Assembly: GCA_964484205.1 (NCBI GenBank)
Contig: CAZAEZ010000007.1
Span: 62,001-126,000 of the forward strand
DNA length: 64,000 bases
Direction of reading: 5' to 3'
DNA from: M3007 sp964484205
GTDB taxonomy: Bacteria; Bacteroidota; Bacteroidia; Chitinophagales; Saprospiraceae
Shown here: piece after piece, positions 9,562 through 18,561 of the stretch
How the letters are laid out: each line of letters begins with the position of its first letter
How positions within the stretch are numbered: position 1 is the first letter of the stretch
Translations under genes and position numbers: made by a program
The notes under the pieces: generated by a model
Database searches by the model: none
Told to the model about the DNA's origin: nothing
Seen by the model: only the letters and a program-made list of their open reading frames with translations

Positions 9562-9956
9562 AGATGGCTGATTTTCAGAAAAATAACTGGTTGAGTGGCA
9601 ACCTTTTTGTGGCGGGGCTTGTCAAAAGTGCAGGCAAATTTAGGTAATGCCGGGCGTATTTCGATGGTATTGGCCGGCGCTTTTTTCCCGGAGCGCTGCT
9701 TCCTGACAGAGCGGCAGGAAAAGCAGGGTGGCACTATTTTTTCGGAAGGTTCTGGCTAATGGCTTCGTTTTTCGTTTGGGGTGCACCCCCCCCTAAAAAA
9801 CCAGAAGCCCATTTTTTTGTTAAAAGTCCACCCGGTTCGGGTAGAAAAAATTGAATTTTACCAATCAATAAGGTTAAACTTGTCGCATCTTTGAAAATAC
9901 GGGTGAACCTTCATCCGGGTTGCGCGCGTTTTACAATATAACTTACGCCATTATTC
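9562..9956. other. 395-bp divergent intergenic region upstream of clpC and the STAS gene
   Basis: No ORF with coding character was seen. It holds the 5' regions of two divergent genes. A C-run (CACCCCCCCCTAAAAAA) near 9784 and a short element CATCTTTG at 9886-9893, close to the Bacteroidota -7 consensus TAnnTTTG, are present, but no well-spaced -33 TTG was found. No CtsR-like heat-shock operator was recognised in front of clpC. Confidence 0.5.
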
Positions 9957-12557
9957 ATGAATAAGAAGTTTTCACCTGTAGTAAAACAGATCATCCATCA
10001 AAGCGGCCAGGAAGCCCGGCGGCTGGGGCATGATTATATCGGGGCAGAACACTTGTTGCTTGGGATCATTGCTGAACGGGACAGCCTGCCTATCCGGGTG
10101 TTGGATGCCTTGCTCGTCGATGTACATGATCTCAAAAAACGCCTCGAACGGTCTATTCCCAGGTACAGTGCGTATCCGCCCGCGGAGAATTTATTTGTCG
10201 GTGAATTCCAGGTGACCACCCAGGTGCAGCGCGTCTTAAAAGTCACTTTTCTCGAAGCCAAACTGATGAAAAGCGAAGAGATTTTTCCGGAGCATCTGAT
10301 GCTCTCGCTGCTCAAGCATACCGACACATTTGCGACTAAACTTTTAAACGAATACGACGTGGACTACGATAACTTCAAGAAGGAGCTGGAATATGTTCGA
10401 TCCGAACAAGATCTGGCCCATCCAAACCTGTTTTCGCAAGCATCCAGTGAAGGATCGGGCGAATACGAGGAAGACGACGAACGCAACTATCGCTCCGGCC
10501 AAAAAGGCCAGCAAAAAAGCCGTACACCGGTACTGGATAATTTCGGCCGCGACATTACCAAACTTGCCGAAGACGGCAAGCTGGACCCGATTATCGGCCG
10601 TGAAACGGAGATCGAGCGGGTGAGCCAGATTCTCAGCCGCCGTAAAAAGAACAATCCCATCCTGATCGGGGAACCCGGTGTAGGTAAAACAGCGATCGTG
10701 GAGGGTCTGGCGTTGCGTATCATGCAGAAGAAAGTCAGCCGGACTTTGTTTAACAAACGCATCGTAATGCTCGATCTGGCAGCCCTGGTTGCCGGCACCA
10801 AATACCGGGGCCAATTTGAGGAGCGCATCAAGGCAATCATGAACGAACTGGAAAAGAGCCGCGATGTCATCCTGTTTATTGACGAGATTCACACCATTGT
10901 CGGCGCCGGCGGCGCCACCGGTTCGCTGGATGCTTCCAATATTTTCAAACCGGCTCTGGCGCGCGGCGAACTCCAGTGCATCGGCGCCAGCACCCTGGAT
11001 GAATACCGGCAGTACATCGAGAAAGACGGCGCGCTCGATCGCCGTTTCCAAAAAGTCATGGTCGATCCGCCCAGTCAGGAAGATACCATCAACATCCTCC
11101 AGAATATCCAATCCAAGTACGAAGAGTTTCACAATGTGGAATACTCTGATGAGGCCATCAAAGCCTGTGTGCGGCTCAGCGACCGGTATATCACCGATCG
11201 TTTTCTGCCCGATAAGGCCATCGACGTGCTCGATGAAGTTGGGGCCCGGGTGCATTTGAAAAACATTGTGGTACCCAAACACATTGAGGAACTGGAGCAA
11301 AAAATTGAGGACCTGAAGGAATTGAAAAATCAGGCCGTCAAAAACCAGCAGTACGAAGAAGCTGCCAACCTGCGCGATCAGGAGAGCAAACTGGTACGCC
11401 AGCTCGAGTTTGCCAAGGTAGAATGGGAAGAAGAAAGCAAAACCAAACGCTACCCCGTCGATGAAGACAACATCGCCGAAGTGGTAGCCATGATGACCGG
11501 CATCCCGGTGAACAAGGTTGCCACCAGCGAGAGCAACAAACTCGTGCACATGGCAGACGATCTCCGGAAAATGGTCATCGGGCAGGATGAGGCGATTGTC
11601 AAAATAGCCAAAGCCATACAACGCAACCGCGTCGGCCTGAAAGACCCGAAGAAACCCATCGGCTCGTTCATTTTCCTGGGGCCCACCGGTGTGGGTAAAA
11701 CCGAACTTGCCCGCGCCTTGTCGCGCTACCTGTTCGACAGCGAGGATTCCCTGGTGCGGATCGACATGTCGGAATACATGGAGAAGTTCTCCGTAAGCCG
11801 CCTGATCGGCGCGCCTCCGGGCTATGTTGGTTACGAAGAAGGGGGGCAATTGACCGAGCGCGTACGCCGCAAACCCTATTCGGTGGTGCTGCTCGATGAA
11901 ATAGAAAAAGCCCACCCGGATGTGTACAACATCCTGCTTCAGGTGCTCGACGACGGGCAGTTGACCGACGGTTTGGGCCGCAAGGTTGACTTCAAAAACA
12001 CCCTGATCATCATGACGTCCAATATTGGCGTTCGTCAGTTGAAAGATTTTGGCCAGGGCGTCGGATTTGCTACCAAAGCGCGGATGGAATCTGCCAAAGA
12101 GAATACCAACTCCGTTATTCAGAATGCCCTGAAACGTACGTTCTCTCCGGAATTTCTCAACCGGATCGACGATGTGATGGTGTTCAATGCCCTGGGCCGC
12201 GAAGAGATTTTCAAAATTATCGACAATGCGCTTGCCGGCCTGATGAAGCGTTTGCAAACGATGAAGTTCAACCTGACGCTGACGCCCGAGGCGAAGGAAT
12301 TCGTGGCTGAAAAAGGCTACGATCCGCAATTTGGCGCCCGGCCCCTGCACCGTGCCATTCAGAAATACATCGAAGATCCCCTTGCCGAGTTTATCCTGAA
12401 CGAAGGCCCGGCCGAAGGCGCCTCCATGCTGGCTTCGATGAACAAGGAGAAAGACGGCCTGGTCATTGCCTTTACCGATGGTAAAAAAACAAAAGCCAAG
12501 AAGGGCAAGGAAGAAGAAGATATTGAAAGCAAGGAAAGCGATCCGTTGAGCAACTGA
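9957..12557 (+). CDS. clpC: ClpC-type AAA+ unfoldase, ATP-binding subunit of Clp protease
   Basis: An 866-aa Hsp100 protein. The N-terminal double Clp-N repeat (about residues 5-145) is followed by an acidic linker. The first AAA+ module has GEPGVGKT at 238-245 and the DEIH Walker B. A coiled middle domain with a UVR-like segment (residues about 435-470) separates it from the second AAA+ module, with GPTGVGKT at 575-582 and LLDEIEKAHPDV. The C-terminal D2-small domain ends in a Lys-rich tail. The UVR-like middle region marks ClpC rather than ClpA or ClpB. It is expected to unfold proteins and feed them to ClpP in the cytoplasm. It is monocistronic, ending at the hairpin at 12591. Confidence 0.93.
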   Translation: MNKKFSPVVKQIIHQSGQEARRLGHDYIGAEHLLLGIIAERDSLPIRVLDALLVDVHDLKKRLERSIPRYSAYPPAENLFVGEFQVTTQVQRVLKVTFLEAKLMKSEEIFPEHLMLSLLKHTDTFATKLLNEYDVDYDNFKKELEYVRSEQDLAHPNLFSQASSEGSGEYEEDDERNYRSGQKGQQKSRTPVLDNFGRDITKLAEDGKLDPIIGRETEIERVSQILSRRKKNNPILIGEPGVGKTAIVEGLALRIMQKKVSRTLFNKRIVMLDLAALVAGTKYRGQFEERIKAIMNELEKSRDVILFIDEIHTIVGAGGATGSLDASNIFKPALARGELQCIGASTLDEYRQYIEKDGALDRRFQKVMVDPPSQEDTINILQNIQSKYEEFHNVEYSDEAIKACVRLSDRYITDRFLPDKAIDVLDEVGARVHLKNIVVPKHIEELEQKIEDLKELKNQAVKNQQYEEAANLRDQESKLVRQLEFAKVEWEEESKTKRYPVDEDNIAEVVAMMTGIPVNKVATSESNKLVHMADDLRKMVIGQDEAIVKIAKAIQRNRVGLKDPKKPIGSFIFLGPTGVGKTELARALSRYLFDSEDSLVRIDMSEYMEKFSVSRLIGAPPGYVGYEEGGQLTERVRRKPYSVVLLDEIEKAHPDVYNILLQVLDDGQLTDGLGRKVDFKNTLIIMTSNIGVRQLKDFGQGVGFATKARMESAKENTNSVIQNALKRTFSPEFLNRIDDVMVFNALGREEIFKIIDNALAGLMKRLQTMKFNLTLTPEAKEFVAEKGYDPQFGARPLHRAIQKYIEDPLAEFILNEGPAEGASMLASMNKEKDGLVIAFTDGKKTKAKKGKEEEDIESKESDPLSN

Positions 12558-12590
12558 GTTGCAAGCGGTCCGGAATGGTAAAGTTGGAAT

Positions 12591-12630
12591 CCCGCAGATT
12601 TTCCCGAACGGTAAAGTCTGCGGGAATTTT
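12591..12630 (+). terminator. Intrinsic terminator after clpC
   Basis: Stem CCCGCAGA (12591-12598) pairs with TCTGCGGG (12617-12624) and is followed by AATTTTATTTT. It lies 34 nt after the clpC stop and just before the end of the convergent esterase gene. Confidence 0.8.
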
Positions 12631-13909
12631 ATTTTACAACAAACCGCGCCACCCCGGGCACATACCCGCCGCCACCGTTTTTATCCAGCAGGCGAACCAC
12701 ATAAACTCCCGGCGTCAAACCCGCCGTCGGAATGTTTGCCGCATCCGGTTGAATATTTTCGATCCGAAGGACTTCCCGGCCTGAAATGGTATAAATTATT
12801 GCGGTGATCGATTTTCCTGATTCCGGAAACTTGAGCCATACCGGTTGCCCGCGTTCGACCGGGTTGGGGTAAACAAACCACACCGGATTGGCAGGGGAGT
12901 TGCCAGGCTGCTTAATGCTGACCAGATCGGGTAAACTGTCGGCATAGCAGGTCAAATATTCCAGCAGGGTAGTGGTTTGCGCCCAAAAAGCGCCTAATTG
13001 ATCTGCAAACTGCGCTTGGTCGTAAATATCGGTATGCCCGCCTCCGGGTACTTTTTGCAGGTAACTCCAGGTGCCTGCCGATACCGCCTGTGAGTGCAGC
13101 AAGCCGCTGCCTTCGAGGTAGGCGATATTGGCGGCCAGGCCGGATTCGAAGGGCACTGTGGCGTCGGCAGTACCGTGTATGCTGCTCATCGGCACATCGT
13201 CGGCATCAATCCATTCGCGGCGATACAGGCCTCCCGACATGTTGATCACCGCTTCAATGGCTGAAGAATGGCTTTGGTTGACGGCATTGCCGGTATTCCC
13301 GTTCAAGCCGCCGTTGGCCGTTAGAATGGTTTCGATAAAGTCGGGCAGTACATCCGCATCGTCCAGAAACGCCGTGTGCAGGGCCGCCACAGCGCCGGCT
13401 GAGTAGCCGCCGATGAAAATAGTTGCCGTGTCGGCGCGAAACAGGTTGTCCGTTGCGGCATCTTCCCGGAAAAACCGGACGGCCGCTTTCATATCGCCAA
13501 CGGCTTTTATTGCCGTGTCCATGATGTCGATAGAGTCGGGAAAGCCCAATTGGAAAACGGGATACAGGCGATATTGAATGGAGACAGCCACATAGCCTTT
13601 TCGGGCCAGGAGTCGGCACCATTTTTCCATGTCGCTTTTGTTTCCAAAGATGAAACTTCCACCATGTTCCAAAACGATGACAGGGCGTTTGCTGCAGGTA
13701 TCGCCGTCCGGTTCGTACACATCCATTGAAAGCGTCATAGGTTGTCCGGTGTGGCTGGTGGCCGCAGCGTAGGGTAGGGTGGTCTTTTTTACCGTTTGGA
13801 ACAGGTCTTGTTTATACCGGAAGCCATCGCAGCCCGGGTTTTGGGTTTGCGCAAAAAGTAGTGTCGGGATCAACCCGAAGAGGAACAGGGAAAAACGAAA
13901 CGTAGTCAT
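12629..13909 (-). CDS. Secreted alpha/beta-hydrolase (esterase-like) with T9SS sorting domain
   Basis: A 426-aa exported hydrolase with a signal peptide ending LLFAQ near residue 20. The fold is that of carboxylesterase/lipase relatives: an oxyanion region VLEHGGSFIFG near 80, the nucleophile elbow GGYSAGAV near 168, an acid residue in GTADATVPF near 248, and the catalytic His in GGGHTD near 291. This makes a complete Ser-Asp-His triad. A T9SS type A tail follows from about residue 345 (YPNPVERGQP, ISGREVL, LTPGVYVVRL). Two Cys near the N-terminus could form a disulfide. The substrate is unknown; acyl or feruloyl esters of polysaccharides would be typical for secreted relatives. Confidence 0.8.
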   Translation of the reverse strand: MTTFRFSLFLFGLIPTLLFAQTQNPGCDGFRYKQDLFQTVKKTTLPYAAATSHTGQPMTLSMDVYEPDGDTCSKRPVIVLEHGGSFIFGNKSDMEKWCRLLARKGYVAVSIQYRLYPVFQLGFPDSIDIMDTAIKAVGDMKAAVRFFREDAATDNLFRADTATIFIGGYSAGAVAALHTAFLDDADVLPDFIETILTANGGLNGNTGNAVNQSHSSAIEAVINMSGGLYRREWIDADDVPMSSIHGTADATVPFESGLAANIAYLEGSGLLHSQAVSAGTWSYLQKVPGGGHTDIYDQAQFADQLGAFWAQTTTLLEYLTCYADSLPDLVSIKQPGNSPANPVWFVYPNPVERGQPVWLKFPESGKSITAIIYTISGREVLRIENIQPDAANIPTAGLTPGVYVVRLLDKNGGGGYVPGVARFVVK

Positions 13910-13948
13910 GACTGGGTGCTTTTAATAATCAGGGATTTGCAAAAATAA

Positions 13949-13982
13949 CAACGGCGCAACGGGTTGAGCCGTTGCGCCGTTG
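13949..13982 (-). terminator. Intrinsic terminator downstream of the DUF2911 gene
   Basis: A 14-bp perfect stem, CAACGGCGCAACGG (13949-13962) with CCGTTGCGCCGTTG (13969-13982), has a 6-nt loop. On the minus strand it is followed by a T-rich run, placing it correctly for the gene ending at 14033. Confidence 0.8.
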
Positions 13983-14032
13983 AAATAACCGGATTGGATA
14001 GTTGTGGCAATGCGCCGATCACAATACCGGCA

Positions 14033-14896
14033 TTATTTCATTTTCGCTTTCCAGGCGGTGATGGATTTCTCATTCATGCGCGGGTAGTCGGCATTGCCGT
14101 CGGCTTTGGCCAGTTCGGTGCTCTTTTGCGCAGTGGCGATGGCGTCTTTGTACATGCCCAATTCGGCCTGGATGTTAGCCTTGAGGCGCAGGATCCAGAA
14201 TTTGTCGCCGCCCATTTCCAGGCATTTGTTCACCCATTCGAGCGCTTGTTTCTGGTCCTGGCCTTGCTCGTGGTAGTAGCGGGCAGCAGAAAAATAGTCG
14301 CCTGCTTTTGGGCCGGCCATGGTCGATTTGATAGCAGCCATAACTTTGGAGTCGGTATCCACTTTGATCGGAATGCCGACGTAGGTGTTTTCCCAAAGTA
14401 AATAAAGTTCGGCGCCGTCGTTTTTCAGGTTATCTATCCCGATGGTAAATGACTCGACATTTGCATTTTCCATATTGTAAGCGGGCACGGTAAAGCGGGC
14501 GGCAACCTCTTCTTCTTTAAAATCCTTCTCTTCGGGTGTGCCCCAGTACGAGGTGTTGGAGTAGAAAATGATCGTCCACTCTTTTTGTCCCGGGATGGTA
14601 TACAGCGCGTAGGTGCCTTTATCCAGCTCTTTACCGCCTACCGAGGCCTTGTCGCTGAAGGTAACTTTGGTGGAAGCATTGGCGCCGGTGCGCCACATTT
14701 CGCCGTAAGGAACGAGGTCGCCAAAAATGACCCGGCCTTTTTTACTTGGACGCGAATATTCCACGTCTACTTTGATCAGGCCTACGTCCTGGGTGAATTT
14801 TGCACCCGGACTCGGGGCGGGTGTTTGAATTTGTGAAAGACCCAGCGTGCAGGTAGTAAGAAGCAATAAAACGGTTAATACGTACGATTTCATCAT
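14033..14896 (-). CDS. Exported DUF2911 protein with TPR-like C-terminus
   Basis: A 287-aa protein with a signal peptide (cleavage near residue 21, TLGLSQ). Residues about 25-175 match the DUF2911 family of Bacteroidota: SPGAKFTQDVG, VEYSRPSKKGR.IFG, VPYGEMWRTGANASTKV, GTYALYTIPG and the Trp-rich strands that follow. The last 90 residues look like two helical TPR-type repeats (ALEWVNKCLEMGGDKFW, MYKDAIATAQKSTELAK). DUF2911 has no established function; a periplasmic beta-sandwich binding role is likely. A second Met at residue 2 is an equally possible start. Confidence 0.85.
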   Translation of the reverse strand: MMKSYVLTVLLLLTTCTLGLSQIQTPAPSPGAKFTQDVGLIKVDVEYSRPSKKGRVIFGDLVPYGEMWRTGANASTKVTFSDKASVGGKELDKGTYALYTIPGQKEWTIIFYSNTSYWGTPEEKDFKEEEVAARFTVPAYNMENANVESFTIGIDNLKNDGAELYLLWENTYVGIPIKVDTDSKVMAAIKSTMAGPKAGDYFSAARYYHEQGQDQKQALEWVNKCLEMGGDKFWILRLKANIQAELGMYKDAIATAQKSTELAKADGNADYPRMNEKSITAWKAKMK

Positions 14897-15063
14897 GGTG
14901 ATAATTGTTTAACAAAAAGTAACAACGGTTTAAGCGAATGGTTTGCAAAGGTAAAGCCACCGCAGCAGGATTCTTATTCTGAAAACCAAATTTACCCGCG
15001 TTTTCAGACGAAACAGGCCTTTTCGATTGGAACCAGTACATTTGGTCCAACAAAAATCCGGAC

Positions 15064-15513
15064 ATGCTCCACTTCTCCTGTCTGCCTTTTTCAAGCCTTA
15101 CGCTGCACGAATTATACGCCATTCTGGCCTTTCGCCAGGAGGTATTCGTTGTTGAACAGAACTGCCCTTTCCTGGACGCCGACGGTATTGATCTGGAAGC
15201 CTGGCACCTGTTTGGCCGGGATGATACCGGTGAAATTGTGGCGTATACCCGTCTGGTTCCGGCGGATGTCGTTTACCCGGGATACTGCTCGATCGGGCGC
15301 GTTTTAAGCGCAGTAAAAGTCCGGGGCACTGGAGCCGGCCGTGCGGTGATGCAGCACAGTATCGCAATGTGCCGCCACCTTTTTGGCGATACGCCAATCA
15401 AAATCGGCGCGCAAACGTACCTGCTTCGTTTTTACGAAAGTCTGGGTTTTGTGAGCACCGGCGAGGAATACCTGGAAGACGGGATTCCGCATACAAAAAT
15501 GATACTGCATTAA
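15064..15513 (+). CDS. GNAT acetyltransferase, ElaA family
   Basis: A 149-aa GNAT protein. It follows the ElaA pattern: LTLHELYAILAFRQEVFVVEQNCPFLDADGID near the N-terminus, then AYTRLVP, SIGRVLSAVKVRGTGAGRAVM (acetyl-CoA-binding motif A) around residues 78-98, and FYESLGFVSTGEEYLEDGIPH near the end. An acetyl-CoA-dependent N-acetyltransferase is expected; the substrate is unknown. It converges on the gene at 15515 with one base between the stops. Confidence 0.85.
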   Translation: MLHFSCLPFSSLTLHELYAILAFRQEVFVVEQNCPFLDADGIDLEAWHLFGRDDTGEIVAYTRLVPADVVYPGYCSIGRVLSAVKVRGTGAGRAVMQHSIAMCRHLFGDTPIKIGAQTYLLRFYESLGFVSTGEEYLEDGIPHTKMILH

Positions 15514-15514
15514 T

Positions 15515-16480
15515 TTACAGAAGAATTTCCACCGCCCCGGCTACTTCGAGGCCGGCAGTTTGGGCAGCGCCTTCAAAGATTCGCCGGCCGTTTTCCAAGA
15601 GTTCGGCTTGAATAGTCGCTTGCAAACTTTCATTGATCTTCCCGGTCATTTCACCCGAAATAGGCGATTGCAACGCGGTGCCCGGCGCTTGCCTGGCCAG
15701 TATGCGCAGCTCGGTTTTGGGATTTTTAAAAATAAGGGAAACGCTGTCGCCGGACAGTTCGAGCCGTTGTTTGGCGCCGGTATAGGTTGCAAAACGAAAA
15801 AGCCGCCCGTTCAGCCAAAACCCGCTGATAAACCCGATAAAATAGCTGCCCAGCCAGGGGATATGCGCCACCGAAGCCAGGAGCGATGCCTGATCGGTGG
15901 AATTAAAATGGTTGGATTGCATCCAAACGTATGCGCGCGGGAAAGACCGTCCCCAATCCTTTTCACTATAACCTTTGCCGCCGGTAAAATCCAGTGTTTT
16001 CCCATTCCGGTTCAGCATACCAACCAGATTATGCTGCATACTGACAACCCCGTGAAAACATTCCATAAACGGTACGAAAGAATACCAGCCCATGATGCCG
16101 GGCGCGCCCAGCATTTTGGGCCATGGGGTGGGGTTTGCGAATCGGATTTCACCTGTGAGTCCCGGCAAATCGAGTACGAGTTTTTCTTTGGAAAAAAAAT
16201 TAGCGCCCAGGCGGAGTTCAAACTTTCGCGAATCCGGCCTGAACAAATCTGCTTCAAACCGGTGGTACGTTGCCGTACAGGCTTTGCCATCCAAAACCTG
16301 GATGAAAGCATGTTTTTCGCCGTTTTCAGCCATGGAAATACCGGGAATAACGGCAAGCGCCAGCTGCTCATCGGCGCTGACGAGTTTGAAATACCAACCC
16401 TCGAAGTACCGGCGTTGCCGCCCCCAGCCGTGGTACATGTCGGGATTCCAGAGGGCACGCCAGCGGTGCAGGAGATGCAT
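15515..16480 (-). CDS. Tocopherol cyclase-like protein
   Basis: A 321-aa protein of the tocopherol cyclase-like family. Diagnostic segments are WNPDMYHGWGRQRRYFEGWYFKLV at residues about 11-34 (the FEGWYFK hallmark), WPKMLGAPGIMGWYSF and FMECFHGVVSM in the middle, and KGYSEKDWGRSFP, which in the family carries conserved acidic and Trp residues. Plant and cyanobacterial members close the chromanol ring of vitamin E. Bacteroidota members exist without a tocopherol pathway, so the true substrate is unknown. No signal peptide is seen. It ends next to the GNAT gene on the other strand. Confidence 0.75.
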   Translation of the reverse strand: MHLLHRWRALWNPDMYHGWGRQRRYFEGWYFKLVSADEQLALAVIPGISMAENGEKHAFIQVLDGKACTATYHRFEADLFRPDSRKFELRLGANFFSKEKLVLDLPGLTGEIRFANPTPWPKMLGAPGIMGWYSFVPFMECFHGVVSMQHNLVGMLNRNGKTLDFTGGKGYSEKDWGRSFPRAYVWMQSNHFNSTDQASLLASVAHIPWLGSYFIGFISGFWLNGRLFRFATYTGAKQRLELSGDSVSLIFKNPKTELRILARQAPGTALQSPISGEMTGKINESLQATIQAELLENGRRIFEGAAQTAGLEVAGAVEILL

Positions 16481-16502
16481 AGTGCGGATGTTTAAGTTTT
16501 TA

Positions 16503-16575
16503 GCACCTGTCAGGTTGAATTTGTACTAAAAAATGGCCAAAGCATTTTTTAGTACAAATTCAACCTGACAGGTGC
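16503..16575. repeat. Perfect 33-bp inverted repeat overlapping the aroC stop codon
   Basis: Arms 16503-16535 and 16543-16575 are exact reverse complements with a 7-nt loop. The core contains ACCTGTCAGGT and a TTTTTTAGTACAAATT stretch. The aroC stop codon (16560-16562 on minus) lies inside the right arm, so the last codons of aroC (HLSG) are encoded by the repeat. It likely acts as the aroC terminator and also resembles a dispersed palindromic element. Confidence 0.85.
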
Positions 16576-17660
16576 GCAGTTTTCCAACGGAGAAAATGAT
16601 CAGCCAGCACCAATGCCGCCATGGCTTCCACAATTGGAACAGCCCTGGGCAGTACGCAGGGGTCGTGCCGGCCTTTCCCTTTGATCACGACCTGATTCCC
16701 TTCCGCATCTACAGTTTCCTGGTCCTGCATGATGGTGGCGATAGGTTTGAAAGCAACGCGAAAATAGATGTCCATACCGTTGGAGATGCCGCCCTGGATG
16801 CCTCCGGAGTTGTTGGTTTGTGTGTTTAGCCCCCCCCGGCCATGGGGAGGCCCGGGGGGGCTAAACAGGTCGTTGTGTTCCGAGCCCAACATCGTAGTGC
16901 CGGCAAATCCGGAACCATAATCAAAACCTTTAGCGGCGTTGATGCTGAGCATGGCTTTGCCCAGGTCGGCGTGCAGTTTGTCGAATACAGGCTCGCCAAG
17001 TCCGGGCGGGCAGCCCTGTACCACAGCAGTGATCATCCCCCCGAGCGTATCGCCTGCCTTTCGAGTGTCGCGGATCAACCGGATCATCTGCTCAGCAATG
17101 GTTGGGTCGGGGCAACGCACATCATTGGTTTCGGTTTGGCTCAGGTCCAGCGCAGTGTAGGGTTGATCGACGGCAATGTTTCCCACCTGACTCACGTATG
17201 CCTGAATTGAAATACCGGCTTGGCGGAGCAGCAATTTGGCGACAGCGCCGCCGGCAACGCGCGCTGCGGTTTCGCGGGCACTGCTGCGGCCTCCGCCACG
17301 ATGGTCGCGGTGGCCGTATTTGACCTGCCAGGTGTAGTCCGCATGGCTTGGGCGAAAAGCAGTGGCCAGGTGATCGTAGTCGCCGGGGCGTTGATTTTCA
17401 TTGGGGATGAGCAGGGCGATGGGTGTGCCTGTGGTTTTGCCTTGAAAGACGCCGCTCAACACCTGAACTGTGTCGCTTTCCTTGCGCTGCGTGACGATGG
17501 CGCTTTGCCCCGGCCGGCGGCGGTCGAGTTCCTGTTGGATGAAGTCGACGTCAAAGGCCAAACCGGCCGGGCACCCATCGAGGATACAGCCGATTGCCGG
17601 GCCGTGCGACTCACCGAATGTGGTAAGGCGGAAGAGCGTACCAAAAGAGTTTCCTGCCAA
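16560..17660 (-). CDS. aroC: Chorismate synthase
   Basis: A 366-aa FMN-dependent enzyme that converts 5-enolpyruvylshikimate-3-phosphate to chorismate, the last shared step to aromatic amino acids. Conserved parts are MAGNSFGTLFRLTTFGESHGPAIGCILDGCPAG at the N-terminus, HRGGGRSSARETAARVAGGA near 122, and NNSGGIQGGISNG near 285. The stretch just before that last motif is encoded by a GC-rich palindrome (16823-16867). The C-terminus runs into the 33-bp hairpin at 16503-16575. Function looks intact because the reading frame and all active-site motifs are preserved. Confidence 0.95.
   Translation of the reverse strand: MAGNSFGTLFRLTTFGESHGPAIGCILDGCPAGLAFDVDFIQQELDRRRPGQSAIVTQRKESDTVQVLSGVFQGKTTGTPIALLIPNENQRPGDYDHLATAFRPSHADYTWQVKYGHRDHRGGGRSSARETAARVAGGAVAKLLLRQAGISIQAYVSQVGNIAVDQPYTALDLSQTETNDVRCPDPTIAEQMIRLIRDTRKAGDTLGGMITAVVQGCPPGLGEPVFDKLHADLGKAMLSINAAKGFDYGSGFAGTTMLGSEHNDLFSPPGPPHGRGGLNTQTNNSGGIQGGISNGMDIYFRVAFKPIATIMQDQETVDAEGNQVVIKGKGRHDPCVLPRAVPIVEAMAALVLADHFLRWKTAHLSG
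16823..16867. repeat. GC-rich palindrome inside the aroC coding sequence
   Basis: TGTTTAG plus a run of eight C and GG on the left (16823-16839) pairs with CC plus seven G and CTAAACA on the right (16852-16867). Only one C is unpaired. It encodes the Pro/Gly segment SPPGPPHGRGG in frame, directly before the conserved NNSGG motif of AroC. Confidence 0.8.
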
Positions 17661-17737
17661 GGATTTGCTTGTATTTGATAAAAATGGGTTTCCGGCAAAT
17701 AAACGGTTTTTTTAAGGGCCGGGTTTATAAAAACAAA

Positions 17738-17766
17738 ACAGGCAGCAGTGCAACACTGCTGCCTGT
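17738..17766 (-). terminator. Intrinsic terminator downstream of the thioredoxin-fold gene
   Basis: A 13-bp perfect stem, ACAGGCAGCAGTG (17738-17750) with CACTGCTGCCTGT (17754-17766), has a CAA loop. On the minus strand it is followed by TTTTGTTTTT, so it ends the transcript of the gene at 17791-18561 before aroC. Confidence 0.85.
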
Positions 17767-17790
17767 GAAGGCTGAAGACCTGTGTTTTTT

Positions 17791-18561
17791 TTAATCCTGG
17801 TTGTTGGAAAACTTGCGCTCGTACGTTTCCCAGGGGGTTGTTTTGTGGCTGTCGGTACCGAAGTAGTTAAGGATGGTTTCCAGTTTTGGCGCTTCGAGGT
17901 AGCCCGGAATGGGCTGGATCACTTTCATGGACTCATCCAAAAACACGACCGTCGGGAAGCTCAGGCGGTTGTTCAGCAATTCGGCGGCGAGTTCGTGGTA
18001 GCCGCGGGCGCCGTTCTTTTTGAAATGGTAGGTTTTGTTGTTGAAGGTGATGTCTTCCTGTTGTTCGGCGTTCAATTTCACGGCGTAGTAATTTTCATTG
18101 AGATACTGTGCCACCGAGGGATCGACGAAGGTGGATTGATCCATGCGTTTGCACCAGCCGCACCAGTCGGTAAACACGTCAATAAAGATTTTCCGCTTAT
18201 CAGTTTTGCATTTTTCCAGGGCCTCTTCCAGCGTCAGCCATTCGACTTCAACCAGGGGCTCTTTTTCATCGAGTTTGGGTGCATCGGGCATTTTAGCGGG
18301 AACCGTTTTGGGCGTCGTGGTCTGGCGGGCTGTGTTTGCGGTGCTGCGGTTTTCGGTAGCGTTGGCATTGGCTTCAGTACCTGAACGCGCGGCGCTGGAA
18401 GGCTGCAGGCCGGCTTTCGGGGTAAGGGTAGTTCGTGGTTTCGTGACGGTTGTTTTTGATGAATTGGCCGGCAGGGCCTTGGCGCCGCTGCGCGGGGTCG
18501 TTTGGGCGACCAGTATGTGTGCCAGGGAGGTTAGGAAACACAATATTATGATTTTGCGCAT
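17791..18561 (-). CDS. Exported thioredoxin-fold protein
   Basis: A 256-aa protein. The ATG at 18561 (MRKIIILCFLTSLAHILVAQ) is chosen over the upstream TTG because it begins a standard signal peptide. A Ser/Thr/Ala-rich linker (about residues 25-90) precedes a thioredoxin-like domain: EALEKCKTDKRKIFIDVFTDWCGWCKRMD with a WCGWC redox site near residue 134, then VPTVVFLDE-like strand FPTVVFLDESMKVIQPIPGYLEA. It resembles the DUF255/thioredoxin_7 group of periplasmic thiol proteins. Its partner is unknown. It is the last chromosomal gene before the integrase. Confidence 0.85.
   Translation of the reverse strand: MRKIIILCFLTSLAHILVAQTTPRSGAKALPANSSKTTVTKPRTTLTPKAGLQPSSAARSGTEANANATENRSTANTARQTTTPKTVPAKMPDAPKLDEKEPLVEVEWLTLEEALEKCKTDKRKIFIDVFTDWCGWCKRMDQSTFVDPSVAQYLNENYYAVKLNAEQQEDITFNNKTYHFKKNGARGYHELAAELLNNRLSFPTVVFLDESMKVIQPIPGYLEAPKLETILNYFGTDSHKTTPWETYERKFSNNQD

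Noticed and set aside
10344..12350. 668-aa open frame antisense to clpC
   Set aside because: It lies wholly over clpC, has no motif, and its low-complexity Phe/His/Val pattern is what a reverse frame of a GC-rich gene gives.
15560..16495. 311-aa plus-strand frame over the tocopherol cyclase-like gene
   Set aside because: The minus-strand protein carries family motifs; the plus-strand frame does not.
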